Shown here: positions 1 to 8,878 of the stretch, piece after piece
Position numbering within the stretch: the first letter of the stretch is position 1
Layout of the letters: each line of letters opens with the position of its first letter
Source: Paracoccus sp. SCSIO 75233
Lineage (GTDB): Bacteria > Pseudomonadota > Alphaproteobacteria > Rhodobacterales > Rhodobacteraceae
Assembly: GCF_027912675.1 (NCBI RefSeq)
Contig: NZ_CP115757.1
Coordinates: forward strand, 2,729,501 to 2,793,500
Length of the DNA stretch: 64,000 bases
Direction of reading: 5' to 3'
Program-made: the position numbers and the translations under genes
The notes under the pieces: generated by a model
Seen by the model: only the letters and a program-made list of their open reading frames with translations
What the model was told of the DNA's origin: nothing
Databases searched by the model: none

Positions 1-667
1 GCGCGGCGAGGGCGTCAAATTCGTCTATGAGGCGCTGCGCGATGATATTATTAACCTGACCTTGCCGCCGGGCAGTCCGATCGACGAGGTCCAGATTGCC
101 GAACGCCTGTCGATGTCGCGCACCCCGATCCGTGAGGCGCTGGTCCGGCTGGCGGGTGACGGGCTGGTGACGACGCTGCCGAACCGCTCAACCATCGTGT
201 CGAATATCGACTTTCTCAACATTCACGCGTTCTTCGACGCGATCACACTGATGTATCGCGTGACGACCCGCCTCGCGGCCGAGAACCGGACCGAAGCCGA
301 TCTGGTCACGATACGCGCGCATCAGGAAGACTTCGCGGAGGCGCTGCGGAACCGTGACGCCCTTGGCATGATCGCCACGAACCGCGAATTTCATGCCGCC
401 ATCGCAGAGGCCGGGCGGAACCCGTATTATACCGGGCTGTTTTGCCGATTGCTCGACGAGGGGCGGCGGATTCTGCGGCTGTATTACTCCTCCTACGACG
501 ACGCACCGCCCGACCGCGATACCAGCGGACATGACGGTATGATCGAGGCGATTGAGGCCCGCGACGTGGCGGAAGCGGATCGGCTGGCAACGCGGCATGC
601 GGATCTGATCGTGAGCCAGATTCAGACGCTGCTGTCACAGGATAAACGCCAGACTATCGCGCTTTGA
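1..667 (+). CDS. GntR-family regulator, FCD type (5' truncated)
   Basis: The frame is open from base 2, so the true start lies left of the window; 221 residues are visible. The N-terminal winged helix shows the typical GntR pattern, with an LPPGSPIDE turn followed by AERLSMSRTPIREAL. The all-helical remainder has FCD-domain features, including NREFHAAIAEAGRN and a C-terminal DGMIEAIEARD...ATRHADLI segment with the usual metal/ligand histidines. FCD regulators usually respond to organic acids of a neighbouring pathway. The next gene downstream, on the same strand, is a DapA-family deaminase, and dyads suitable as operators lie in the gap, so control of that gene is inferred. Confidence 0.9.
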   Translation, partial: RGEGVKFVYEALRDDIINLTLPPGSPIDEVQIAERLSMSRTPIREALVRLAGDGLVTTLPNRSTIVSNIDFLNIHAFFDAITLMYRVTTRLAAENRTEADLVTIRAHQEDFAEALRNRDALGMIATNREFHAAIAEAGRNPYYTGLFCRLLDEGRRILRLYYSSYDDAPPDRDTSGHDGMIEAIEARDVAEADRLATRHADLIVSQIQTLLSQDKRQTIAL

Positions 668-712
668 GCCCAGTCCATGCTGGATCAGGGCGGTCGCATA
701 GCGCGACAGATT

Positions 713-742
713 TTTGTCGACAAATAAAATACATGATGTATT
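713..742. promoter_or_regulatory. Two dyads, likely GntR operator/promoter region
   Basis: Two perfect inverted repeats lie side by side: TTTGTCGACAAA at 713-724 and AATACAT-G-ATGTATT at 728-742. They sit in an AT-rich stretch about 60 bases before the deaminase start. The second resembles the short AT-rich palindromes bound by FCD-type GntR proteins. Binding is inferred. Confidence 0.5.
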
Positions 743-803
743 ATTTAACCTGAGATAGCCCGATAGCTTTTCGCGCGGGCCCGGTGAATGACTGGAGGAC
801 GTG

Positions 804-1766
804 ATGAAGACGCAGATTTTTTCCGGCACCGTTCCGGCGCTGATGACCCCGTGCAAACCGGACCGCAGCCCCGATTTTGACGCGCTCGTCGCGGAAGGAA
901 AAATGCTGATCGAGGCGGGGATGTCGGCCGTTGTCTATTGCGGCTCGATGGGCGACTGGCCGCTGCTGACCGATGACGCGCGGATGGAAGGCGTGCGCCG
1001 TCTGGTAGAGGCGGGAATTCCCACCATTGTCGGCACCGGCGCAATCAATACGGCGGTCGCGGTCGCGCATGCCCGACATGCGCAAGAGGTCGGGGCGCAA
1101 GGGCTGATGGTGATCCCGCGCGTGTTGTCGCGTGGGCCGGTCATCGCAGCGCAGAAGGCGCATTTCAAGGCGATCCTTGCGGCGGCGCCGGACCTGCCAG
1201 CCGTCATCTATAACAGCCCGTATTACGGCTTCGCGACGCGGGCGGATTTGTTCTTTGCTCTGCGCGAAGAACATCCGAACCTGATCGGATTCAAGGAATT
1301 TGGCGGCAATGAAGACCTCAGCTACGCCGCCGAGAATATTACAAGTCGCGACGACGACGTGACGCTGATGATCGGGGTGGATACCGCTGTTTACCACGGT
1401 TTCGTCAATTGCGGCGCGACCGGGGCGATCACCGGGATCGGCTGTGTACTGCCCAAGGAAGTGCTGCATCTGGTCAATCTCTGCCAGGCGGCGGCGCAAG
1501 GCGATGCCGAGGCGCGGGTGCGGGCGAAAGAGCTGGAAGAGGCGCTGGCGGTGCTGTCGAAATTCGACGAAGGGCCTGATCTGGTGCTGTATTTCAAGCA
1601 TATGATGGTGCTGCGCGGGCACGCGGAATTTGCGCTGCATTTCAATGAAACAGACGCGTTGAGCGAGAGCCAGAAGGGCTTTGTCGAGGCTCAGCTGAAG
1701 CTGTTCGACGCGTGGTATGCGGATTGGTCGAAGCAGGGCGGCGCGGTCGAAAAATACGCCGCCTGA
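804..1766 (+). CDS. DapA-family 1-pyrroline-4-hydroxy-2-carboxylate deaminase-like
   Basis: The 320-residue protein belongs to the dihydrodipicolinate synthase/N-acetylneuraminate lyase family of TIM barrels. The Schiff-base lysine is K164 in IGFKEFGG and the proton-relay tyrosine is Y136 in IYNSPYYG. The phosphate-loop-like motif is CGSMGDWPLLT (residues 46-56) instead of the DapA TTGE signature, arguing against true DapA. This pattern, from memory, matches the hydroxyproline-pathway deaminases that convert pyrroline-hydroxy-carboxylate to 2-oxoglutarate semialdehyde. ATG 804 is preferred over GTG 801 because a GGAGG ribosome site lies at 794-798. The FCD regulator upstream and putA downstream fit an imino-acid catabolism region. 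The exact substrate is inferred. Confidence 0.72.
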   Translation: MKTQIFSGTVPALMTPCKPDRSPDFDALVAEGKMLIEAGMSAVVYCGSMGDWPLLTDDARMEGVRRLVEAGIPTIVGTGAINTAVAVAHARHAQEVGAQGLMVIPRVLSRGPVIAAQKAHFKAILAAAPDLPAVIYNSPYYGFATRADLFFALREEHPNLIGFKEFGGNEDLSYAAENITSRDDDVTLMIGVDTAVYHGFVNCGATGAITGIGCVLPKEVLHLVNLCQAAAQGDAEARVRAKELEEALAVLSKFDEGPDLVLYFKHMMVLRGHAEFALHFNETDALSESQKGFVEAQLKLFDAWYADWSKQGGAVEKYAA

Positions 1767-1796
1767 GGGCCGCACAGCGCGTACACAGATTGTACA

Positions 1797-1832
1797 CCGG
1801 GCGTACACAGGTTGTGTGTACGCCCGGTTTTT
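1797..1832 (+). terminator. Rho-independent terminator
   Basis: A perfect 13-bp stem (1797-1809 with 1815-1827, arms CCGGGCGTACACA and its complement) encloses a 5-base loop and is followed by five T at 1828-1832. It lies 30 bases after the deaminase stop codon and ends that transcript. Confidence 0.92.
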
Positions 1833-1849
1833 CGTTTCGGTGCGGGGTT

Positions 1850-1906
1850 GTGGGGTGTGCTTCAGCGCACCAATTTTCGAGTGGGGTGCGCTGAAGCGCA
1901 CCCTAC
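1850..1906. repeat. REP-like inverted pair 1 (GTRG-headed hairpins)
   Basis: Two copies face each other. The first has head GTGG (1850-1853) and hairpin GGTGTGC-TTCA-GCGCACC (1854-1871). The second is inverted, GGTGCGC-TGAA-GCGCACC (1885-1902), with CTAC (complement of GTAG) at 1903-1906. The arrangement is a BIME-like unit between convergent genes, ending 10 bases before the putA stop codon. The same element recurs near 8.1 and 15.3 kb. Confidence 0.85.
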
Positions 1907-1915
1907 GGGGGGTGG

Positions 1916-4900
1916 TTATCCGGCCAGAAGCGCCGCGTTGCCGCCTGCGGCCGTCGTGTCCACGCAGAGATGCCGCTCATGGGCGACATGGGCGAGGTCG
2001 GGCATGGCGGTGATCAGCGCCTTGATCTCGCCATCGCGGGCAGCAAGCGCCTCTGCATAGGCGCGGGCCTGATCCGCGTCGCCCCACCAGATCGCGGCGG
2101 AGAAGCCGGTCAGGGTTTTCAGCGCCTCCGCCGGAAGATCGCCATTCACCGGAACCGCCAGACCGCCGAGCGCCTCGACCGCTTTCGCCTGTGCCTCGAC
2201 CGCCCGCTTGCCGGGACCGAGGCAGAGAAGCGGCGGACGGGTGATGGTCGTCAGCCGGTTCAGCTCCCCTGTCGGGCCGGGCATGATGGTTTCGGTGATG
2301 TCACGTTCCGCCGCGCCGGTCAGCGATTTCTGCACGGCATTCACATCGGCCTTGCCGCCGAAGCCGACCGGCTGCACGGCAGGGGCTGCGGGGGCGTAGA
2401 AGCGCGGCAGGTAATTCGGGCCGCCCGCCTTGGGGCCGGTCCCGGACAGCCCCTCGCCACCGAAGGGCTGGCTGCCGACGATGGCGCCGATCTGGTTACG
2501 GTTCACATAGATATTGCCGACATGGATCGCATCCGCGACCTCTTGCACGCGGCTGTCGATGCGGGTGTGCAGGCCGAAGGTCAGGCCGAAACCGCGCGCG
2601 TTCACATCGGCAATCACCTTCTCCAGATCGCGGTTCCTGAACGTCGCGAGATGCAGGACCGGGCCGAAGACCTCCCGTTCCAGATCGTCGATGCCGCTGA
2701 CCTTGAGCAGGGTCGGCGGCACGAAGCTGCCCGTCGCCGGGACATCGCGCTTATGGAGAAGCTTGTCCTTCTGCGCCTCGATATAGCCGGAGATATCTGC
2801 CTGCGCCTCGCCGTCGATGACCGGGCCGACATCGGTGGAGAGGTTGCGCGGATCGCCGATGCCGAGTTCATCCATCGCGCCTTTCAACATCTCGATCATC
2901 TGCGGCGCGACGTCTTCCTGCACATAGAGACAGCGCAGCGCGGAACAACGCTGGCCCGCCGACTGGAAGCTGGAGGCGACGATGTCGCGCACGGCCTGTT
3001 CGGGCAGCGCGGTCGAATCGACGATCATCGCGTTCAGCCCGCCGGTTTCCGCGATCAGCGGCGTGCCGGGGGCGAGGTTCTTCGACATCGCCTTGGCAAT
3101 GATCTGTGCGGTATCGGTCGAGCCGGTAAAGACCACCCCGTTGATGCGAGGATCGGAGGTCAGCGCCGCGCCAACCGTTCCGCCATCGCCGGGCAGCAAT
3201 TGCAGCGCCGATGCAGGCACACCGGCCTGATGGAGCAGTCGGGTGGCGACAGCCGCGATCAGCGGTGTCTGTTCCGCGGGTTTCGCCAGCACGGCATTGC
3301 CCGCCATCAGGGCTGCGGCCACCTGGCCGGTGAAGATCGCCAGCGGGAAGTTCCACGGGCTGATCGCGGTAAAGATGCCACGCGCGGGTTCGTCGCGGGC
3401 TTCGCCTTGCAGCGCGTAATAGCGCAGGAAGTCGACCGCCTCGCGCAGTTCGGCCACGGCGTCGGGCAGGGATTTCCCGGCCTCCCGATGCAGCGTTGCG
3501 AAGATTTCGCCGTGATGTTCCTCATAAAGATCGGCGGCACGGCGCAGGGTTTCTGCCCGCTGACTGGCAGGCGCGTCCCAGATCGCCGCATCCGCGATGG
3601 CGCGGGCGGTCGTGTCGGCATCAGCCTCCGTCACCTCGGCCACGGTTTCGCCAGTGGCGGGGTTCCTGACCGGACGGGTCGTCCCGCTTGGGTCGGAGAC
3701 GGTCAGCGGCGCGGCATCGGCAATCCGCGCTGGCGCGGCGGCGCGGATGCGGGTCAGCGTCGCCTCATCGGTGAGGTCATAGCCCTGCGAGTTGCGGCGG
3801 TTCGCGCCGAAGATATTCTCCGGTCGCTCCAGCAGCAGCGGCGCGCGCGCCGTTTCAAGCTGGGCAAAGGGATCCTGCGCGATCTCCTCCGGCGGGACAT
3901 CCTCATCGACAATCTGATGCACGAAGGAGGAGTTCGCGCCGTTTTCCAGCAGACGCCGGACCAGATAGGCCAGCAGGTCGCGATGCGCGCCGACCGGGGC
4001 GTAGATGCGGCAGCGGCGGTTCTTTGCCTCTTTGATGATGATCTCATGCAGACGCTCGCCCATGCCATGCAGGCGCTGGAATTCATATTCGACATCGCCC
4101 GCCATATCGAGGATCGCGGCGACGGTGTGGGCGTTATGGGTGGCGAATTGCGGATAGATGCGGTCGGCATAGCCGATCAGCTTGCGGGCATTGGCAATGT
4201 AGGAGACATCGGTTTCCACCTTGCGGGTGAACAGCGTGAAACCCGGCAGGCCCTGCACCTGCGCGTGTTTCATCTCCGTATCCCAATAGGCGCCCTTGAC
4301 CAGCCGGACCATGATCTTGCGGTCGAGCTTTTGGGCCAGGGCGTGCAGCCAGTCGATGACCATGCCCGCGCGTTTGCCGTAAGCCTGCACGACGACGCCG
4401 AACCCGTCCCAGCCTTCCAGCGAGGGATCGGACAGCACAGCCTCGATAATCTTCAGCGAGAGCACCAGCCGGTCCTGTTCTTCCGCATCGATATTCATGC
4501 CCATATTCGCCGCCTTGGCGGACCGGGCGAGGCCGAGGACGATCGGGACGAGATCGGCGATCGCGCGATCCTCATGCGCGACCTCGTAGCGCGGATGCAG
4601 AGCGGACAGCTTGATCGAGATGCCGGGATTGTCGCGCACCGTTTCCTTGTCGCAGGATTTGGCGATGGATTTGATCGCGTTCGCATATTCGCGGGCATAG
4701 CGGTCGGCGTCGGCGCTGGTCATCGCGGCCTCACCCAGCATGTCGTAGCTGTAGCTGTAGCCCTGTTTTTCAAGGTCGGCGGCGTTTTTCAGCGCCTCGT
4801 CAATGGTCTGGCCAAGGACGAATTGCTTGCCCATCTCGCGCATGGCTCGGTTGACGGCGGTGCGGATGACGGGCTCGCCCAGCCTCTTGATCGCGCCGCG

Positions 4901-5326
4901 CAGCGTGCCGACGACGCCGGGCTGATCGTCGTCCAGCACCTTGCCGGTCAGCATGAGCGCCCAGGTGGAGGCATTGACGAGGCTGGAGGAGGCCTCGCCC
5001 AGATGCTTGCCCCAGTCGGAGGGCGCGATCTTGTCCTCGATCAGCGCGTCGATGGTGATCTTGTCGGGCACGCGAAGCATCGCTTCGGCGAGGCACATCA
5101 GGGCGATGCCTTCGCGGGTGGAGAGGCCGTATTCCGACAGGAAATGCTCCATCAGCGTCGGCTTGTCCTCACGCCGGATGCGGCGGACCAGTTCCGCGGC
5201 GCGGGCGGAAATCTGGGCGCGATCCTCGACTGACAGGGCGGCGAGGCCGGTCAGTTCGGGCAACAATTCCTCGGCGGGACGAAACTTCGCCTCGGTGGTG
5301 AATGCGGTCAGATCGGTCGCGCTCAT
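1916..5326 (-). CDS. putA: Bifunctional proline dehydrogenase / glutamate-semialdehyde dehydrogenase PutA
   Basis: PutA oxidises proline to pyrroline-5-carboxylate with FAD, then glutamate semialdehyde to glutamate with NAD. The 1136 residues hold the N-terminal arm, the PRODH barrel (about 170-480, with MVRLVKGAYWD and YAPVGAH motifs), and the aldehyde dehydrogenase domain (about 560-1000). Its catalytic Cys lies in SAGQRCSALR near residue 780, with the general-base Glu in IAETGGLNAM. A conserved C-terminal extension completes it. The N-terminal ribbon-helix-helix of E. coli PutA is absent, so control must come from elsewhere. ATG 5326 is chosen because AGGAGG lies six bases before it; the ATG at 5332 is too close to that site. 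Confidence 0.97.
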   Translation of the reverse strand: MSATDLTAFTTEAKFRPAEELLPELTGLAALSVEDRAQISARAAELVRRIRREDKPTLMEHFLSEYGLSTREGIALMCLAEAMLRVPDKITIDALIEDKIAPSDWGKHLGEASSSLVNASTWALMLTGKVLDDDQPGVVGTLRGAIKRLGEPVIRTAVNRAMREMGKQFVLGQTIDEALKNAADLEKQGYSYSYDMLGEAAMTSADADRYAREYANAIKSIAKSCDKETVRDNPGISIKLSALHPRYEVAHEDRAIADLVPIVLGLARSAKAANMGMNIDAEEQDRLVLSLKIIEAVLSDPSLEGWDGFGVVVQAYGKRAGMVIDWLHALAQKLDRKIMVRLVKGAYWDTEMKHAQVQGLPGFTLFTRKVETDVSYIANARKLIGYADRIYPQFATHNAHTVAAILDMAGDVEYEFQRLHGMGERLHEIIIKEAKNRRCRIYAPVGAHRDLLAYLVRRLLENGANSSFVHQIVDEDVPPEEIAQDPFAQLETARAPLLLERPENIFGANRRNSQGYDLTDEATLTRIRAAAPARIADAAPLTVSDPSGTTRPVRNPATGETVAEVTEADADTTARAIADAAIWDAPASQRAETLRRAADLYEEHHGEIFATLHREAGKSLPDAVAELREAVDFLRYYALQGEARDEPARGIFTAISPWNFPLAIFTGQVAAALMAGNAVLAKPAEQTPLIAAVATRLLHQAGVPASALQLLPGDGGTVGAALTSDPRINGVVFTGSTDTAQIIAKAMSKNLAPGTPLIAETGGLNAMIVDSTALPEQAVRDIVASSFQSAGQRCSALRCLYVQEDVAPQMIEMLKGAMDELGIGDPRNLSTDVGPVIDGEAQADISGYIEAQKDKLLHKRDVPATGSFVPPTLLKVSGIDDLEREVFGPVLHLATFRNRDLEKVIADVNARGFGLTFGLHTRIDSRVQEVADAIHVGNIYVNRNQIGAIVGSQPFGGEGLSGTGPKAGGPNYLPRFYAPAAPAVQPVGFGGKADVNAVQKSLTGAAERDITETIMPGPTGELNRLTTITRPPLLCLGPGKRAVEAQAKAVEALGGLAVPVNGDLPAEALKTLTGFSAAIWWGDADQARAYAEALAARDGEIKALITAMPDLAHVAHERHLCVDTTAAGGNAALLAG

Positions 5327-5579
5327 ATCCATCCTCCTGTTGAATAAGGCATAGTAGCGAATCTGATTTGGCGATTGCGGCTGAAATTTGCGGGTTTTAT
5401 AGTCGGATGGACTTATTTTCGGGGATGATCCGGGCGTTTTCAGGCCCGGTCGCCGGAGTTACCGGCTATCAGTCCGGGCATCCGTCTACGCCCGAATAGC
5501 GCACAACATTGGTGCCGCTCGGGCCGTCAGACCGAAGCTTCGCGACACCAACGTCTATGAGACCCCGGCGAAACGCGCT

Positions 5580-7169
5580 TCACGCAAAAAGCTGCCGCCG
5601 TTCATCGGAGTCATCTGTTAGGCGAAGAAAATTCCGCTTGGCCGTTGCGCTCTGGGCGATCTCCCAGGATTTCAGAAGATTGGTGCGGGCCGCGCCGATA
5701 TGGCCGCAGGCTTCGTTCACCTTTGCCCGCGTCTCCCAGTATTCATGGGCGCCCTCGGCATGGGGCCGAACGACATCGAGCAGCCGGTAGGTCTGCCGAT
5801 ACGCCTCGCGCGATACGAAATAATCCGCATGAGCGATCCAGCCAGCGGTCCGGCCGGGCCGCTTGTCCCGCAGCGCATCCGCAACAAGGTTCAGGATATT
5901 GTCGAGATCGGTATCGGAGATCACCGGCGCGATCAGGCCATCCCGGACAAATACCGGATCCTCATCTTCGTGCTCATAATCCATATCCAGAAAGACATGA
6001 TGATAATGGCAACCCGGGACATGGGATATCGTTATGAAGTCACCCCAGCGACCCATTGCGGTCTGATAGGTTCCCAACTCGAACACATGCGCATTTTCCG
6101 GCACGAAGAGCATGTTGGCCATTCCGGCACCATGCTGCATGACGACGCATCGCGCGCCGCTCATGCACTTCACCTGCTCAAGCGGCGAAAGCTCCTCGAA
6201 ATAGACCCGCTTGAAGCCGCGTTCGGTCAGCGCGCTGATAAGCCGCTCCTCACCCCGCATCTCCCGCTTTCTGGAATTATTCGGGGCGCGGGCGACGTAG
6301 ATCTTCTTGCCCCACTGCTTCTTGACCGTTCGCCGGGCCAGCGCGATCATCTGATGCCGGAAAGCGGCAAGGCTTTCGTCAAAAGAGTTCAGTGCCAGCG
6401 TCGTCACCGGATGGGGCCGCGCGTCATAGCCCTGCCATGTCCAGCCCGCGGGATGAACATCTTCGATCTGCAGGTGGTGTGCGCCATCAAACTGATACAG
6501 AAGATGTTTTGCAGAGAACGGCGTGATAATCGGACCGTCCGGCTTCGCCTGACCCACGTTGAGCGCGACAGGGGCTGGACAGCCCGGACGCGCCGTCGCA
6601 GCGATCCAGTTGTTCACGAAGCCCTTCACTTCGTTATCGCGTGAGAACAACAATATCTTTTCAGCCTGCCGCAAAATGTCGTCCGAAACGCTTATCTTGT
6701 GCAGGGATTCGGTCAGGAAGTGGAAAAAGTTGAAATAGTTCTTCGCTTCGATCCAGACCTGCCTGGCGGTGCTGTCGCCTACCGGAACGCTGTCGGGATC
6801 AGCCCGTTCCGCGAAGTGTTTCGCAAAGAACTCGATACTCTCTTCGGAATAATCCAGCGCCCGGCGTATCATGTTCCGCGCCCGGTCACCGGCTGCGCCG
6901 TTCAGCAGAATACGTCCGTCAGACGCGAGAAAGCCACGCTTGAACCCCGGATTTGAAACCTCAGCAGGGATGGATTTCAGCGAGAAGCCGGCCAGCATAC
7001 GACGATGCCAGAAATACTCCGACATATGGGTGGTCAGGGCGTCCCGCCGCCGGTCGTTGGTTACCAGATTATGCGCAACGATATTTCCGAGAAGGACCGG
7101 CTCGGCAAGATTTTTTGGCGGAGAAAGGAGGCGCACGCCGCTATGGCGGGAAAATTTGTACAACTGCAT
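5580..7169 (-). CDS. Glycosyltransferase family 61 (DUF563) protein
   Basis: A 529-residue protein without clear membrane segments. Recognisable DUF563/GT61 motifs are NYFNFFHFLTESLHK (about residue 143), KIYVARAPNNSRKR (about 290), and VVMQHGAGMANMLFVPENA (about 343), matching the family's GAGLTNMLFLP block. The last 90 residues look helical and TPR-like. Bacterial members usually act in surface polysaccharide assembly; the donor and acceptor cannot be read here. It sits alone between putA and the PutR-like regulator, with no other polysaccharide genes nearby, and parts of it look less GC-rich than its neighbours. The ribosome site before ATG 7169 is weak; an internal Met near residue 49 is an alternative start. 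Confidence 0.8.
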   Translation of the reverse strand: MQLYKFSRHSGVRLLSPPKNLAEPVLLGNIVAHNLVTNDRRRDALTTHMSEYFWHRRMLAGFSLKSIPAEVSNPGFKRGFLASDGRILLNGAAGDRARNMIRRALDYSEESIEFFAKHFAERADPDSVPVGDSTARQVWIEAKNYFNFFHFLTESLHKISVSDDILRQAEKILLFSRDNEVKGFVNNWIAATARPGCPAPVALNVGQAKPDGPIITPFSAKHLLYQFDGAHHLQIEDVHPAGWTWQGYDARPHPVTTLALNSFDESLAAFRHQMIALARRTVKKQWGKKIYVARAPNNSRKREMRGEERLISALTERGFKRVYFEELSPLEQVKCMSGARCVVMQHGAGMANMLFVPENAHVFELGTYQTAMGRWGDFITISHVPGCHYHHVFLDMDYEHEDEDPVFVRDGLIAPVISDTDLDNILNLVADALRDKRPGRTAGWIAHADYFVSREAYRQTYRLLDVVRPHAEGAHEYWETRAKVNEACGHIGAARTNLLKSWEIAQSATAKRNFLRLTDDSDERRQLFA

Positions 7170-7666
7170 ATTATTTGCCGGTCTTTCCGGACATCAGCGT
7201 CGCAATATTTCGCAAAATCGAAATCAGACACGCGTCACCAAAGATCGCCCTTCGCTTCACGTTGGAGTTGAGAAATTCGGCACCCTGAAAACATCGCCCG
7301 GAAGCGCGGTCACCCTTCCGGGTCGTGTCCGCCAGAAACCAGCCGTCTTAAAACAATCCTTCTGGATATCTATCGCAGCGGCAAATAATTCCTAATTAAT
7401 TTAATATCTTAACTTAATATGAGTGATTTGCACATGGCGGCGATGAAACACCTGCGACGTCAATTTCAACCGATCCGTCGAAACCCGGCAATCATTCCGA
7501 CGCTGGTTCATGCGCGGGCAATTTCAAGCTGAAATTGATGCTGAACACATATGCCAGGACAGATCGGGTTCGCCTTTTCCGGTCCCCAGATGGCTGGACC
7601 TTCATCCTGTTTGCGGGTCAGGATAGGCAGAAGCGAAAGCCTTTCATTTCAATTCGGATCAGCCTC
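7170..7666. other. Gene-free divergent intergenic region, AT-rich core
   Basis: No convincing gene lies in this 497-base gap between the divergent GT61 and Lrp-family genes. Bases 7385-7435 are strikingly AT-rich (AATTCCTAATTAATTTAATA-type sequence) and could hold promoters. A reading frame that extends the regulator upstream to 7535 encodes no family-like residues and is disregarded. Confidence 0.6.
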
Positions 7667-8128
7667 ATGAAAGAACTGGACAGTACCAACCGCAAAATAC
7701 TGGCGGAGCTGGTGGCAAATGCGCGCATCCCGATCAGTGAGCTGGCGCGCAAGGTCGGGTTGTCGAAAACCCCGGTCGCGGCACGGATCCGGCAGATGGA
7801 GGAGATGGGGCTGATCCAGGGCTATCGCGCGATCCTGTCGCCGTTGCAGCTTGGGCTGACGCATGTGACCTATATGGAGGTGCGGTTGTCGGACACGCGC
7901 AAGAAGGCTCTGGAGGAGTTCAATGCCCGGGTGCGGGGCATATCCGAAATTGAGGAATGCTATATGATCGCCGGGGGGTTCGACTATCTGCTGAAAATCC
8001 GCTCCCGCGACATGATGCATTTCCGGGAGATCATGGCGGATCGGATCTCGACGCTGCCTTATGTCAGCTCGACCAGCAGTTTCGTGGCGATGGAAGCCGT
8101 GATCGAGCAGAGCTGGACGGAATTATGA
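7667..8128 (+). CDS. Lrp/AsnC-family regulator, PutR-like
   Basis: The 153-residue protein starts at ATG 7667 (MKELDSTNRKILAEL), the family's normal start. An N-terminal helix-turn-helix (ISELARKVGLSKTPVAARIRQM) precedes the RAM ligand-binding domain (IEECYMIAGGFDYLLKIRSRD). In Rhodobacter and relatives a protein of this type, PutR, activates an adjacent putA in response to proline, and this sequence has the same character. Here putA lies 2.3 kb away with GT61 between. The PutR assignment is inference; it could be another amino-acid-responsive Lrp member. Confidence 0.85.
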   Translation: MKELDSTNRKILAELVANARIPISELARKVGLSKTPVAARIRQMEEMGLIQGYRAILSPLQLGLTHVTYMEVRLSDTRKKALEEFNARVRGISEIEECYMIAGGFDYLLKIRSRDMMHFREIMADRISTLPYVSSTSSFVAMEAVIEQSWTEL

Positions 8129-8129
8129 T

Positions 8130-8188
8130 GTAGGGTGCGCTTCAGCGCACCACCCATCCCGATCAAGGTGCGCTGAAGCGCACCCTAC
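8130..8188. repeat. REP-like inverted pair 2 (GTAG-headed hairpins)
   Basis: Copy one is GTAG (8130-8133) plus GGTGCGC-TTCA-GCGCACC (8134-8151). The inverted copy is GGTGCGC-TGAA-GCGCACC (8167-8184) plus CTAC (8185-8188). Both stems are perfect over 7 bp. The unit fills the whole gap between two convergent genes: it begins one base after the regulator's stop and its last head bases are the TAG stop codon of the minus-strand gene. Confidence 0.93.
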
Positions 8189-8853
8189 GGGTTGGTCTTT
8201 GGTGGTGGGGCGGGGTGCCGGAGGGACTGGAGCAAACGCCAGGCGCGTCTGGCCGATGTCAGGGCCGCGCCGAGGATAACGATCCAGAGTGCCACGCGGA
8301 ACACCTCGCCCTCGCCGGACCAGAGCGGCTCGAACAGTGTCAGCACCGCCGCGCCGGTGATGAGCGCCATGCGATGCGGTTTCGCCATCGGTCCCCGGAA
8401 ATCGGCGAGCTGGCCGAGGCTGACACCGAACGCCCGGATATAGGCGGTCAGGAAGGCGAAGCTGACCGCCGCCCAGCCGAGACCGGACGCGCCGACGCCC
8501 AGCCCGACGCCGAGAAGGATCAGCGCGTCCTCGATCCGGTCGGGCATTTCGTTCCAGAATGCGCCATCCGGTGCCGCTCGCCCGGCCTCGATCGCGACCA
8601 TGCCATCGAGCAGGTTGCATAGCAGGCGCATTTGACAGAACAGCGCCGCGGCGATCAGCAGAACCACACGGGCCACGCCATCCGCCCCGCCGGAAGCCCA
8701 GAACAGCAGGCCGGACAGGGCGGCGGCGGCGATGCCGATGATCGAGATCTGGTTCGGCGTGACCGAGGTCGCGGCAAGGCGGCGCGACAACATATTCGCC
8801 CAGCCGGTGCTGCGGCTGGCGAGCGGGCGGCGATTGGTCGGGTCAGGCATCAC
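8185..8853 (-). CDS. CDP-alcohol phosphatidyltransferase-family membrane protein
   Basis: The 222-residue integral membrane protein carries the CDP-alcohol phosphotransferase signature with exact spacing but two changes. The motif runs DG-x2-A-[R to I]-x8-G-x3-[D to N]-x3-D, seen as DGMVAIEAG...GAFWNEMPD around residues 75-97. The family transfers a phosphoalcohol from a CDP-activated lipid using two metal ions held by the aspartates. It is third in an operon after plsC and a cdsA-like gene (25-base gap), so phospholipid synthesis is likely. Altered metal ligands make substrate and activity uncertain. The stop codon lies in the REP element. Confidence 0.8.
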   Translation of the reverse strand: MMPDPTNRRPLASRSTGWANMLSRRLAATSVTPNQISIIGIAAAALSGLLFWASGGADGVARVVLLIAAALFCQMRLLCNLLDGMVAIEAGRAAPDGAFWNEMPDRIEDALILLGVGLGVGASGLGWAAVSFAFLTAYIRAFGVSLGQLADFRGPMAKPHRMALITGAAVLTLFEPLWSGEGEVFRVALWIVILGAALTSARRAWRLLQSLRHPAPPPKTNP

Positions 8854-8878
8854 GTCTCCGGGTCAGTCGGCAGTTGTG

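Noticed and set aside
1970..5233. Long open frame opposite putA (over 1000 codons, plus strand)
   Set aside because: It mirrors putA and arises from GC-rich codon bias; the protein is Arg/Gly/Asp-rich with no domains, while PutA motifs on the other strand are complete.
5430..5449. CCGGGC/GCCCGG hairpin between GT61 and putA as a terminator
   Set aside because: Six-base stem, no U-tract and about 130 bases past the GT61 stop.
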